Assembly: GCF_024713945.1 (NCBI RefSeq)
Contig: NC_134682.1
Coordinates: forward strand, 1,922,001-1,986,000
DNA length: 64,000 nucleotides
Direction of reading: 5' to 3'
From: Dermatophagoides farinae
Lineage: Eukaryota; Arthropoda; Arachnida; Sarcoptiformes; Pyroglyphidae
Shown: positions 38,001 to 49,769 of the stretch, in pieces
Layout of the letters: every line of letters starts with the position of its first letter
Position numbering within the stretch: the first letter of the stretch is position 1
Position numbers and translations under genes: made by a program
Notes under the pieces: model-generated
What the model was told of the DNA's origin: nothing
Databases searched by the model: none
What the model saw: only the letters and a program-made list of their open reading frames with translations

Positions 38001-41000
38001 TATAATAATATATCGTGATCATTGATCCAATCGATCGATGAATTGATGATCAAATGAATTGGGTTTGTCTCAATCTAAATACAATATATGTTTGTTGTTT
38101 ATTTGATACACACACACACACACACAAATTGATTGAGACAAATCCAATATAATAATTGAGATTTCAACATGAAAAACAACACACACATGAAATGATTGTA
38201 TGTGAAGGTACCTATTTCAATATGTTTTTTCATTGTCTTATCTGATCAACCATTTTTCGGCTTTTTTGTTGTTCATGTTTCAATATTCAAAAAGCCGCAT
38301 GATTTTTTTTTGTTGTTGTCTTTATATTCTCATCATAGATTATAATCCTTTGTCTCTTTCAATAGAATATTCATGATAAAATATTGTCATGTCCTTGATC
38401 AATTGACAATATTATTTTTTAAAATGATACAAAAATACATTATGTCATTGTTACATTTGTATGACGATTTTTTTTCTTGAGAAAATAAAATATTTGTTTC
38501 TCATGGGACAAAATTGATTGTATAATCACCTCAGAATGATCATCAATAAACCATAGATATATATTGGCCACCTGAGGGCAATAATATAATGACCATCACT
38601 TATTTGTCCGCTATATATTGTTTGATTGCCATTTCTATTGATTTTTTTCTTGGTTTTTCAAAATTGTATAATGACAATAATAAACGAGAAAAAAGAATTT
38701 GTAAACATTCGTAAAATTTTGTCACAAAAAGAAAATGCTGTCGGCTTTTATTTGGAATAGCATGATGATGATCTAATAAATTAGAAATAACTATAGTTGT
38801 TGTTTATAATGCTGTATGAGCCAGGTACAAGGTTAAATTATTTGATTCAAAAATTATATTGTATTCAGTTGTTTAGCTCTGTTAAATGATAAGATATCAA
38901 TTGATGGGATCATCGGCAAATAAAATTGGCTCCCAGAATCGACAATGATCTACATATTCATTGGTAATGATAAGATGATGTTCACTATTGATAACCATTT
39001 GTTTCCATACTATACTTTTACCAATTTTGTTGGTATTTTTTCCGGTTTCCGAATCAATTGACATGAATTTGGGCCATTCCTTTCCATCCATATATTGACC
39101 GGGTTCACCATTTTTTGCAAAATGAGTAATTGTTCTTATTGTTTTTTCGCTTAGTCTCTTATCTTCATTGGTGAAAAATAATGACAAATATCGAGGATGG
39201 ACGGCCAAACCTAACATTATAGGAAGTTCCATTCCATGACAAGGACCCATCCAACTTAGACATGCTAAAAGATTCATATAAAATGAATGATGATCAAAAC
39301 GATATGAAAATACTTGATTACGATTTGAAGAATTTCTAGCCAAAGCACGGGCATATTTCTGTGTGAACAAATATGTTGGACATATTATACTACCATCAGA
39401 TAACAGATTGATAATTGTACGACGAACTTCAGCTGTACTTGAATTTTCATTCATATCTTTTGTATAGAAATCTAATATTTTTTGTTTCAAATCTTCATAT
39501 TTAGATATACCTTTTATGGAATCTATACTATTGTTGATCAATCGTTTGACATCTTTAATATTATAATTCTTGAAACCATTTATTAATTCCGGATTGATCA
39601 AAAGGCCTATGGTTCCATATTCTCCATAATTAAATCCACTGATCAGATCAACTGAATTATAAATGCCTTTTTTTAGCATTGTGCTTGGTCGTTCGGGTAA
39701 TAATCCTTCTTTATCACCATACATCATTGGGAACATTTGTGCTTTCATGATGGCTGGAATATTTGCTGAAAATCGTAAGTTGGCCAATTCACTGGCTGAC
39801 TTATTTTGCATACAATCCACCATATGATTCAAATTATCGACTGGACATTCACATTTCTTGGCAACTTCTTTTGAATAATTCAGCAAATTTTCGGGTGAAT
39901 AAGCATAAAATTCGTTGATAGCGCCGGAACTCATAATAGCCCGTTGAAATAATCCATTGGCTAATGGTGATATTATCATGGCCGATATGGCGATTGATCC
40001 TGATGATTCACCATACACAATGACATTGTTTGGATCACCACCGAATCTTTCGATGTTTTCTTTCACCCATCGAAGAGATAATAACATGTCATGTACACCT
40101 TGATTACCGGGTGCTCGTTCAGTACCCGTATACAGAAAACCAAATGCTCCCAAACGATACTGCACGCTGACAAAAACCAAATCACCAAAATCTATGAAAT
40201 TACTTCCATCGATTAGTTGTGTGTAAAAATAATTGATATCACCAAATTCAAATCCGCCTCCATAAAAGTAGACAATGACAGGCTTAAGATGATGGCTTGA
40301 ATTCACTGGTTGCCAAACATTAAGGTAGAGACAATCTTCGTTGTACGAAATAAAAGGTAAACTTTGTGGACATCCATTGCGATAATGTGTAGCATCATAG
40401 ATATCATTCCATGGTTTTGCCATCTGTGGCAGGCCGAATCTTACTGGTACTTCACCATAGCGAATTGTTTTGAAAAAATACGTTGGTTTTTTTTCTGGAC
40501 TGTTTTCATAAGTACCAAGAACACGTGCCCCATTTTTTAATGTTACAATCGGTAATTCTGATTCTGATCGATGCCTATTGTTTGTCGAAATATTTTCACT
40601 TTCATCGTATATTAATTGTGCTTGTGATGATAAAAATGAGCACATTAACGTGATCATTAATATCGAAATTAAATGAATGATTGAAATCATTGATCGATTG
40701 TTGAACATTTTTCACATTCGAATGACAAATCTTACTTTTGTATAATTTCCATTCGATTACCTGGTCTTTTATAATTGATTTATCAAATCTCTATACGACT
40801 GAAACTATGATTTTTTTTTATTAATTGTAAAAAAGACGTCATTATATTTTTTTTAATTGAAATAAATCATTTGATAGAATCATCAGCAAATAAATTTGTT
40901 GTAGTGATTGATGCTTAGATTCTAAACAAATTATTCAGCATAATAATGTGCCACAACATTGTTATGCTGTCAAAACATGTATCTATGAAATCATTATTTC

Positions 41001-44000
41001 ATCGATTCCAAAACTAAATACATCTTTTGTTTTGGTATTTAAACATGCCATTATAAATATCCAAATTATCACTGATTCGCGTGAATTCCGTTGTCTCTTG
41101 ATCAAAGTTGACAATTTCCACTAATTGTCCATTTTGATACAAAATAATTGTGTATGTGGATTTTTTTTCTTTTTTTTTCGTTGGTTCGTTTTTGTTTGAT
41201 TTTTTTTATATATTATTTACCTTTATCAAACCTTTAAAAAAAATTGAACTGAAACTATTTTGTTGTAGAAAATATTTTTCTTATTTTTTCAAACTCATCA
41301 TCAAAGGTTAAGGCAATTGCCGACATACACATACGCACACACACACACACAATATATGACCTAATGAATTGAATTGAATTTGAAAGAATTTTTGTCTTGG
41401 TTAAAAAAAAAAATTACCGATCGATCGATCGATCGATATGAACAGTGAATTTTTTTTTTGCCACCACTACCACCATCAACTTCACAAACCAATCAATCGT
41501 ATCGTAACAATTCAATTGTTATGGTTGAAAATTTCGTTTTTTTTTCTCATTTATTGACAGGTCGATCCTAAACAAATAATATAGATTATTTATTTGAAAT
41601 AAGACCTATCCCGCTATCAATTCATTCATCTATCCAATGTGTAACCCACTCGCACAACAAGGCTTGGCCAGGACGGTGTGTGGTTCGAATTTTTTTTTCT
41701 TTATTGTTGTTGAAACATTTTTCAAGTGTCATTTTTTTTTTGAAAATTTTCAATTGAAAATAAATGTGTGTGTGTGTGTGTGTGTGTCTATGTGATTCAA
41801 TTGTGAATTGCAATTTTAAACAGCAAATATAACAACAACAACAACAGTGAAATTTTCAAAGAAAATTATTGCCCTTGAAAATTTAGAGATTCATTCAAGT
41901 TTTCTATTCTTAAAAAATATTTGTTCATTAGATGAAATGAGAATTTTTCTTGTATTGTTTGTTCGTTTTCATATTTGTTGTTGTTGTTGTTCTTGTTGTT
42001 GAATTACAATTTCAGTAGCAAGTTTTGTTCATTTTATTTTGTTATTTTTTTTTCTCGTTTCTTAATTAATTGACATGTTCATGAACCGAAACGAAATGTA
42101 AACGTTTTTTCTCTCTTTCGTAAATAAGTTCAGGTTATTAACTTTTTTTTGTTGTTGTAGCTGCTGTAGTTGGTTATCTCATCATCAATCTGTTGATGAC
42201 ACCCTATGATCACATTTGCATTTTTCATCATCATCATCATTATCATACACGAGACGCACACGTGTTTCGTATGTTCTTATTTTTTTTTTTGCTTTGACTC
42301 CGGAAACACTGTTCTTTCACAATCATTATTGGATATCACAGTAGACATACGCATGCAGTAATCAGTTTAATTATTTTTCTGGAAAAAAAATTTTAAATTT
42401 CAAATTGTCTAGAATCCGAAAATGAAATGTTTGTCTAAATTTAGATCAGTCAACCATAAGAAATGAGGATTATTTTGTAAGTAAAACAAAAAAAAATTTC
42501 ATCTTCATTAGAATGTCAGGATGAAAATGATGAGTTTTTTTTTGGAGAATAAGAAAAAATGCCATGACATTTTGTCAATCTTAACGATCTTTTTTCATTC
42601 TCTCTCATTTTCATATCCTTCTCTTCATGTTATTCAATGACATTAAGAATTGTCAATGTTTCATACTTGAATTGAAACGTTGACACGTGCCACACTTACA
42701 CACAAACACACACACACACACATCCGCTAGACTCGTGCTTATATTTGCACCAAAATAATCATCATTTGAACATACACGCACACACCATATGTCGTTGTAA
42801 AATTGAAAATTGTCGTTTCTATATAGATTATTTATGATAATAATAATTTACAGGCAGGCAATCAGCAGCAGGTCTTTTTGGAAATTTAGATTTTTTTTTC
42901 ATCAGATATTGTTGTTGCTATTATTGATAATGATGATGGTTTCGGGTACTACTGAGACACGCAACGACAATCAGGCCAGGCTATTCAAGCCAAGTCACAC
43001 ACACACACAAACACCCGAATACAGTAGCCTAATCTATTAATAAAAAGCTCATTTTGGAGTCTGTTGAATGTCATTTGGTGTGTGTGCAGTCAATCATCCC
43101 ATTTTGAATTTTTTTTCTTCAGGGGAAAATTGAAAAAAAAATTTACCCATGGTTCATGTTTTTTTTTTGTTATTGATGGTGACAATAATAAGCAACAAGT
43201 TGGCTAAGTTTGAACCGTTTGGTTCAATTTTCCTTTTTTTTGGATTTAGATTGTGAGCAGATGTGTGGATGATGATGGTGTTGACCTGAAAGGCCTGATC
43301 GAAGGGTCGTCGTGCCACGAGCCAGCGTTTCTCTTTTTTTTATTGTTGTTGTTGTTGTATGAATGATAATACAATTTTCAATTGAATTTCTTTTTTTTTG
43401 TCGTTCAATCAGCACGTGCTTATTCAACAGACCTGTTGTCTACAATGATCAGCCAAACCTGGATGATCAGATTTCAGTGTCTCGAGGCCTCAATGTGTTT
43501 TTATGCTGTTGTTGGTTGGTTGAACGGCTTTATCCGATTTTCTATGGTTTCTGGTCTGGTTTGATTCCACTGCCAAATTTATAACGATGGTGACACACGA
43601 CGACCTTTTTTTGTGAAAAAATAAAAAAACCTCTTTTTTTCAATATTTGTTGGGTAAATTCTGGTTTTCGATGTATTTTCTAGCCAGCCAACAGCAGCAG
43701 CTGTTTGATTGAAGTGTGCCATTTGTGTTTTGTTTGATTTTTGTTTGTATGTTTTGGGCGAAAGTTCATTCGAATATTTTGTCACTATGTTTGTCCACGC
43801 GTCATTGAAATAAAGCAAACTTCCTTTGTTGTTGTGTTTCTATGTGTCACCCCAAATCCAATACACACAAGTGACAATTGACAGGTACGATAGACGGTCT
43901 CTATGTAGATTGCCGACATCATTGGTGATGCTTGTGCTTGCAATAATAATAATAATGATACACCCGAAGAACCGAAGTAAATCAAAAATCAACAAGCAAA

Positions 44001-47000
44001 CACATACATAGTGGTAAATATAATTTTTATTTCTTGGAAAGAAAATGAAATTTATATTAAATGTCATAGTGTGTATGGCCAAATGTGAATGATGATGATA
44101 ATTGGTGACATGCAACAAGCTTCACAACATTATTCAGTAAACCGTGACCACTACGGATGTTCATGTTTTGTGACAAAAGCTTTCCAGCCATATTGACCAG
44201 ATGGTCTATGTTTGTGTGTGTGTGTGTGTTTGCAGTAGAATGAATGTCGTTTTGGTATGTTTGTTTGTTGTTTGTTATTATTGATGATCAATTGGCCCGT
44301 GTCGTCTGAAATGACATTTTTGTAGAAATTTGGTTTTTTTGTCATTAATTTTTTTTCAATTAGCCATCACTATCATTTGATTTTTGAAATTCGAATTTTT
44401 TTGTTTCGTATTTTTTTTGATAATTCTAATTATTTTCAAATCTGTTGTTGTCGAATTGTAAATCGGTGATAGTGATTGATTTATCTTGAACAATTTTTTT
44501 TTTTGATATAAATTTGTTCGATACACAAACATCCTCATCATTATCATCATTGAATGATTAATAGGGGCGGTACTATTCATCAATCAATGATATTACCAGT
44601 GGGGGTGGGGCTTATTCGTTACCAACAAACCAAATATTGGCTAACGTAAATGAATGAATGAATGAAAAAAAACGGTGGCAGAATACCTTTTGAATGGTTC
44701 GTTTTTTTAATGCTATTCATCAGGATTCAGCATACAGCGAAAAAGACTATGAGAGTTACAAGCACACAAACAATATGCAATACACAGACAAGGCAAATTT
44801 CTTTCTCTCTCTCTCTCTTTTATCGCTATTTTAGCTGAAAATTTTTTTTTTGTAGTCGAATGAAATGTTAGAGACATTATGATGGTCCATGCCATTCAGT
44901 TTTGATCATCTGTTCAGTGAATACCACAACCATCTGTGTGTTTGTGTTTGAAAAATAATAAACAATTTTTCAATTTTGAATTTGAATTTTTTTCTATACC
45001 ATTATTTTTAAAAATCAATTCAGCCAAGCCTATCGTTATCATCATCATCATCATCGACAACATTCAATAGGTAAATGATGAATATCCGGTGATTTTGAAA
45101 AGTTGTTTTTTTTCCATTGCAAAACGGGGACAAATGACATTTCCGTTCGTTTGTTCCGGTTTGTTTTTTTTTTGATTCATTACTGATTGTCACATAGTCA
45201 GAATAGTTAAAGCTAACGCCCTTTTTTCTCTTGTTAAAAATGTTCCAATCATATTTTTTTTTGTTTGTTTGTTTGTTTGCCCAATGTGACTGTTTTTCCG
45301 GTTTTTCAGCAATCAAAATTTAAAAAAAAAATTTATTACTCAAAAAAGACACCCACGTAGTTAATTTCATCGCTATTCATCATCAATTGTTGATCATCGT
45401 TAAAGTTTGATGACATTTCCATCAAAAAAAAAAACACCCACTCTATCAACATATTCATTCATTCAGCCGACATTTTATTTGTCATCACAATAACACATTC
45501 AACAGGTGAAACAGTGTTCAGTGATTGAATGAACCAGATCGTTTTGGTTATTGTCCAGTTATTCTTATCAATCATGATGATTGTCCAATTTTTTTTTTGA
45601 TACAAATGAATTTTTTGAATTATGACACCATATGTCGTGATGATCATTGCAATTTTTATTTTTGCATGTGTGAATATTACCTGTCTGTTTATGTATGTGT
45701 GTACTACATACCTGACATATGGACAATTAATTTTCCCATGTCACAGGTATGCACACACACACACACACCAGGGTCAACTAACAAAAAAATGATGATGATG
45801 ATGATCTAGTCATTTTCTCAATTCTCATTTTAGAAAAAAAAATTATTTTTTACCTGACTAACGTTGTTGTTGTTGTTGTTGTATACAACAGTCATTGTCC
45901 CGTAGATGAGAAATTTATCTACCTACTTATTTCAGGATTTATATCTCATCATCATCATGGCCATGGCCAATGCCAACCACCTCCACATTTTGAATTTATT
46001 TTTTTTCTAGTGTTACAGTGAATAATAGTGTATCATAGGTTACAAATATTACATCCTGAATTTCATATCTAGAAAAAAAAAATGCTGTAGGTTTGGGTTT
46101 GATTCGGTTGTCGTCATCAAATGATTATGAGGATATGTGATAGGTGTGTTTGTGTGTGTGTGTATGAACATATCATCACAATGACCCATCAAATATTTTG
46201 ATGATAACTAATGAATGATGATGATGATGATTATCTGACAAAATGTATGTAACAATGTTTTCTATAGGGGGAAAAAGGAAGAAAAATATTTTTGTCTCCA
46301 AGTTTTTTTCTCTGCATTGAAAAAAATCCTAGCGGGAAAAAATGGCAAATTTTGTACAGCAACAGTAAGGCAGGGGATGGAAAAGTGTCCGTAAAATGCG
46401 TGGCTTACATAGACTTTTTTCCCCATTTTTTTCAATGTGTCATCATCATCGTTTGTTTTTATTTGATGTAAATATTTGATTAAATTAAATTTTTGCAATC
46501 TAAAAATGATAACAATTTGTCATTTTTGTTGTTGTTGTTGTTGTATTTTTCAAATATTTGACATTATCGATTTCTTAACATCATTTAATCTCTATCGAGA
46601 ATCGAATAAAAATCTGGAATTTCTTTTTTTTTTTGTTTTCGAAAAAATTTGATTTAAATTGTATGATGTAATGAATTTTCAAATTTTAGCCTCATTTAGC
46701 CTCTTTTGCTTTCTTTTTGGGTTGATTTTTTTTTTTTTTTTGATAGGTTAGTTGTTTGTATGTGTACAATCATACGTTACTATATGGCTATATATGAAAT
46801 AATCATAATCTACAACTACTACTATCTATCTAATATTATTATGACGATAATTGCTCTTCAGGAACAGGATCCGTTTGCTTTTTCTTTCTATTTTTTTGGT
46901 TGATCTAAAAACAAAAAAAAAATCATTCACTTTAACTACCATATATACCTCAGTATATCTCAGTTCTTCTCAAACTGTGGTCCTTAAACAAAAAATACTG

Positions 47001-49631
47001 GTCCACGAGAAAAATTTAAATTTTTTTGTAGTAGTTTGAGAAACGCTGCCATATCTGAATGATGATTATGATTACGAACACATTTATAATCATCATTCTG
47101 TTTATAACGTTCATCCATTCATCCATAGTGGTGGTGGATAGAAAATTGATTTTTTTTTTCTGTTTTTCATCTCTCTTACAAACAAACAAAACCGGATAGA
47201 TAATAGTTTTTCAGTATAGGCATTATTATTATTATTATTATCCATTCTTGAACGTTTGTGTGTAGGGGGGGGGTTGGATTGAAACAAATCAAAAAAAAAA
47301 AAAACAAAAAAAAAATAGAGCAATCATCAAAATCCTGGTCTAATATGTCGATGATGATAGTGGATTGCTCGAATGATTTAGATTCATAGAATTGGTAATT
47401 GTAAAATTGATCGATAAAACAATTGTAGAATTGAATTTAAAATTGAATTTCAATCGATCAAAAAAAAAAAAAATCAATGATGATAATAATTGATGAAGTG
47501 TTGAATTCAAGTTTATCAAATTGTGCCACTTCTCTTTTTTTTGGTATACAAGATTGAATCTTGTATCCCGAAGTTTATTCTTTGTTTTCCCGCACTTGCA
47601 TTCATCTTATCTTTGTTTTTTTTTTATTTCGATGATCATTATCATTGAATCGAAACGATCATCATCATCATCATCATCCATTAATTTTAAACGTCCACAA
47701 ACTTTCAATCTATCCATCGTAATTCAAAAAAAGCTACTAGACTGGCTGGTTTCACTTCATTTCAATTCTATTGTATTATTTAACTTGACAGTTCACACTT
47801 GGTGTTAATTATCAATTGTCTTTTACATTTTGTCCTATCTACTTGGAGAGTTGAAATTTTTTTTTCTCTTTTCAAATTAAAAAAAAAATAAAAATAAATA
47901 ATGAATGAATAATGATTATTATGGCCATTGTTGTTGTTGTTGTTCATTAAGATTGGTGAATCAAGATAACATTTGAATAGTTTGGTCGGTTGGTTGGTTG
48001 ATTGTCTGGTTGATTGTCTGGTTATAGTTAGTTTTCTATAGTCATCAACGAGTTTTATTTGGCCATGGACATTTTACATTATTATGTCAACCCATTTGCA
48101 TGTTTTATTCCATTATTGTATATATCATTTTAAATATTTATAATATAATATATCTGTTTGAATCTAATCATTTCTTTCATTATTATTGTTATTTTTATAG
48201 CTAAATCAGAAACCAAATTTGAATGAAATATTTCGTATATTGCCTACATTTCGTTCAAATATGCCTAGTGCCTATCATAATTATCTTTATAATTTTTCTG
48301 GTGATCTTTATCGATCACATCACTATCATGAAGATGTTATTAGCCGACATCGACAGATAAATAATTGGACTAAACAACAACAACAACAACAACAGCAGCA
48401 GCAGCTGCAGCAGCAACAACAACAACAACAACAACGACAACAAATACAACACCCTTCTGTATCATCACCAATGATGGAAAATTCAAATTTTGATGTAGAA
48501 AAATCTCTAAATCCATCACAATTTGGCGATTTTAGCCTACCAAGTTATTCAGCTGTACCAGGTATTAGTCCAACACCAATTACAATGACAGCAACAACAT
48601 CAAGTAGTCGTCTTGCTGAATCTCAAGATTTTCAGATTATGCCCAACACTACCAATACGGTTACAAGTCATTCACCACTTTGTCATTCGATTCATTTCCA
48701 TCCGAGTGATCTACGTCATCATCATTATTCTTATCATAATAATGCAGATTTTGTTGAAAATCCCGTGCAATCGATGCAATTACCACCACCATCATTACTA
48801 CCACAGACATCATCATCAATATCACATTCATCAAATAATTCATCAATGAGACGAATATTCAATAAAATGACACGCACGGTAGCCAAACATTTTCTTGAAG
48901 ATGAACGTGATAGGAAATATTATGCCGATATGTATTCTTGTATGCCACCACCGTTTTTCATTTTGACCATCACTTTAGTTGAGCTTATTTTTTTCGCCTA
49001 TTATGCTATCGTGAATCAAGTTGAAGTGACCACTTCGGGTCCAATACCCGCTGATTCGATATTCATATATCGTCCAGATAGAAAGAATGAAGTGTGGAGA
49101 TTTTTTCTATACATGGTGCTACATGCTGGATGGCTACATTTGATTTTCAATTTACTCGTTCAATTATTGGTTGGTTTACCATTAGAAATGGTTCATGGAT
49201 CCGTAAGAATCGGTGTCGTATATATGGCCGGTGTATTGGCTGGATCATTAGCTACTTCAGTGTTTGATCCGAATTGCTTTCTGGTTGGTGCTTCAGGTGG
49301 TGTTTACGCATTACTTGCTGCACATTTATCAAATGTATTGCTCAACTATAATCACTTGGAAATGGGATTATTACGTGTGATAGGCGTATTTCTAATTGCA
49401 TCCGTTGATGTTAGCATTGCCATCTATCATCGTTATGCAACGCCTGATCTACAGCAAGGATCCATTTCTTATGTCGCACATTTAGCCGGCGCTCTAGCTG
49501 GACTTACGATCGGTTTGCTAGTGTTGAAGAATTTTGAACAAAAACTTCATGAACAGCTTCTATGGTGGATGGCATTGGGCGTCTATACAGCCTGTATCGT
49601 TCTGGCATTATTATTCAACATTTTGAATTGA
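32007..49631 (+). CDS. Rhomboid intramembrane protease with EF-hand-like N-terminus
   Basis: Four exons are joined here: 32007-32063, 32128-32151, 32205-32372 and 48201-49631, all in phase 0, 559 residues. The first three encode KWIRLFEKFDPEGAGRIS and the following EF-hand-like pair, matching the N-terminal EF-hands of vertebrate RHBDL1/3 and insect rhomboid-4. The last exon has a long Gln run (48377-48440), then CMPPPFFILTITLVELIFF, the WRFFLYMVLHAGWLHL loop and seven membrane segments. The catalytic dyad is S448 in GASGGVY and H510 in AHLAGALAG. Such proteases cut membrane proteins, for example EGF-type ligands, in secretory membranes. The intron 32373-48200 (15.8 kb) contains two antisense genes. 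The strong GTAAGT donor at 32373 and the TTTTTATAG acceptor at 48200 support the join; the exact first exon is uncertain. Confidence 0.88.
32389..33751 (-). CDS. TTC5: TTC5 (Strap), tetratricopeptide repeat protein 5
   Basis: Two exons, 33751-33623 and 33561-32389, give 433 residues; human TTC5 has 440. TPR units fill the N-terminal two thirds (QQAWLELGECYFKKGQLNLA, then DDYHSWAILGNAYLTLFF and YDEEFEQAIKCLHDAYRYDP). A C-terminal OB-fold-like domain ends with GDSLLILKPYLRDYRIKF, aligned by eye to the human end GDSVAIPEPNLRLHRIQ. In mammals it is a p300/JMY cofactor and also recognises nascent tubulin to trigger autoregulated tubulin mRNA decay. The gene sits antisense inside the large rhomboid intron, its stop only 16 bp from the rhomboid exon end at 32372, so its 3' UTR probably overlaps that exon. 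A CTCF-like TCACTAGATGGTGCTA lies 134 bp upstream of its ATG. Confidence 0.92.
33752..38896. other. Rhomboid intron, part 1: non-coding, repeat-rich
   Basis: About 5.1 kb with no supported gene. Simple repeats: (TG)n at 34994-35021, GAT units near 35608-35626, TAG repeats at 36418-36442, (TG)n near 37219-37238, (CA)n at 37738-37757 and 38108-38126. CCACCTGAGGGCAA at 38568-38581 fits the CTCF consensus at 12 of 14 positions. Short open frames are AT- or repeat-driven. Confidence 0.6.
33885..33900 (+). promoter_or_regulatory. CTCF-like motif upstream of TTC5
   Basis: TCACTAGATGGTGCTA matches the consensus CCASYAGRKGGCRS with two mismatches (T for C at positions 1 and 12). It lies about 134 bp upstream of the TTC5 start codon. 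Related copies occur near other gene starts in this window. Insulator or promoter function is inferred only. Confidence 0.35.
38897..40708 (-). CDS. Secreted type-B carboxylesterase, intronless
   Basis: One open frame of 603 residues, in the usual length range for carboxylesterase/cholinesterase-family enzymes. A signal peptide covers about residues 1-30. Family signatures are EDCLYLNVW (124-132) and the oxyanion-hole YGGGF. The nucleophile is S235 in GESSG, the acid E363 in GFNYGEYG, and the base H491 in GPCHGMELP, so the triad is complete and activity is likely. Such enzymes hydrolyse carboxylic esters; in arthropods they act in digestion, xenobiotic breakdown or signal inactivation, and the substrate cannot be told here. 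The gene lies antisense inside the rhomboid intron and has its own TATA box. A tail-like remnant lies just upstream (40865-40895). Confidence 0.93.
   Translation of the reverse strand: MFNNRSMISIIHLISILMITLMCSFLSSQAQLIYDESENISTNNRHRSESELPIVTLKNGARVLGTYENSPEKKPTYFFKTIRYGEVPVRFGLPQMAKPWNDIYDATHYRNGCPQSLPFISYNEDCLYLNVWQPVNSSHHLKPVIVYFYGGGFEFGDINYFYTQLIDGSNFIDFGDLVFVSVQYRLGAFGFLYTGTERAPGNQGVHDMLLSLRWVKENIERFGGDPNNVIVYGESSGSIAISAMIISPLANGLFQRAIMSSGAINEFYAYSPENLLNYSKEVAKKCECPVDNLNHMVDCMQNKSASELANLRFSANIPAIMKAQMFPMMYGDKEGLLPERPSTMLKKGIYNSVDLISGFNYGEYGTIGLLINPELINGFKNYNIKDVKRLINNSIDSIKGISKYEDLKQKILDFYTKDMNENSSTAEVRRTIINLLSDGSIICPTYLFTQKYARALARNSSNRNQVFSYRFDHHSFYMNLLACLSWMGPCHGMELPIMLGLAVHPRYLSLFFTNEDKRLSEKTIRTITHFAKNGEPGQYMDGKEWPKFMSIDSETGKNTNKIGKSIVWKQMVINSEHHLIITNEYVDHCRFWEPILFADDPIN
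40766..40773 (-). promoter_or_regulatory. TATA box of the carboxylesterase gene
   Basis: TATAAAAG on the minus strand, about 58 bp upstream of the ATG at 40708. With the usual 25-30 bp spacing, transcription would start near 40738-40742, leaving a short leader of about 30 nt. Confidence 0.6.
40865..41265 (-). pseudogene. Possible coding remnants upstream of the esterase
   Basis: Two protein-like pieces on the minus strand. At 41160-41018 a 48-codon open stretch ends in a stop and reads like a real domain (ILYQNGQLVEIVNFDQETTE). A donor-like GTAAAT at about 41220 and a further open piece upstream (FSSIFFKGLIK) suggest a second exon. At 40895-40867 nine codons, NLFADDSIK plus stop, resemble the esterase end ILFADDPIN, with an in-frame stop shortly before. 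Neither piece has a start codon. They may be decayed copies of neighbouring genes; family of the first is unknown. Confidence 0.3.
41266..46960. other. Rhomboid intron, part 2: non-coding, repeat-rich
   Basis: No supported gene in 5.7 kb. Repeats include (CA)n near 41338-41352, (GATC)n at 41418-41437, (TG)n at 41764-41787, (CA)n near 42703-42722, a TG run near 44213-44229, CT-rich 44802-44818, (CA)n near 45752-45767, and many TTG and poly-T runs. Open frames here have repeat-type composition. Confidence 0.55.
46961..47048. mobile_element. Small hAT-like MITE
   Basis: An 88-bp element with terminal inverted repeats. The left end CAGTTCTTCTCAAACT and the reverse complement of the right end, CAGCGTTTCTCAAACT, agree at 13 of 16 positions. 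The CAG...TTCTCAAACT form is typical of hAT (Charlie-like) elements. Flanking octamers GTATATCT (46953-46960) and CCATATCT (47049-47056) agree at 6 of 8, as an aged 8-bp target duplication would. It has no coding capacity and lies in the rhomboid intron. Confidence 0.6.
47057..48200. other. Rhomboid intron, end
   Basis: No gene seen. AT-rich with a TTA repeat near 47222-47241, TTG runs near 47929-47945, GGTTGGTT/GATTGTCTGGTT repeats at 47983-48022, and the TTTTTATAG acceptor ending at 48200. Confidence 0.6.
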
Positions 49632-49769
49632 CACCTGTTCGCACCTGACATGTATGTTTTTTTCAACACTCAAAACTAGTCCATTTGTGATTGATAAAAT
49701 GGTAAGTAATTTATCGTAAAATTAAATTTTATTATAATTTAAATAATTTTCATTTTTTTAAGAAATTTT

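Noticed and set aside
41418-41437. GATC repeat as possible methylation or origin element
   Set aside because: Simple tetranucleotide microsatellite in a eukaryotic intron.
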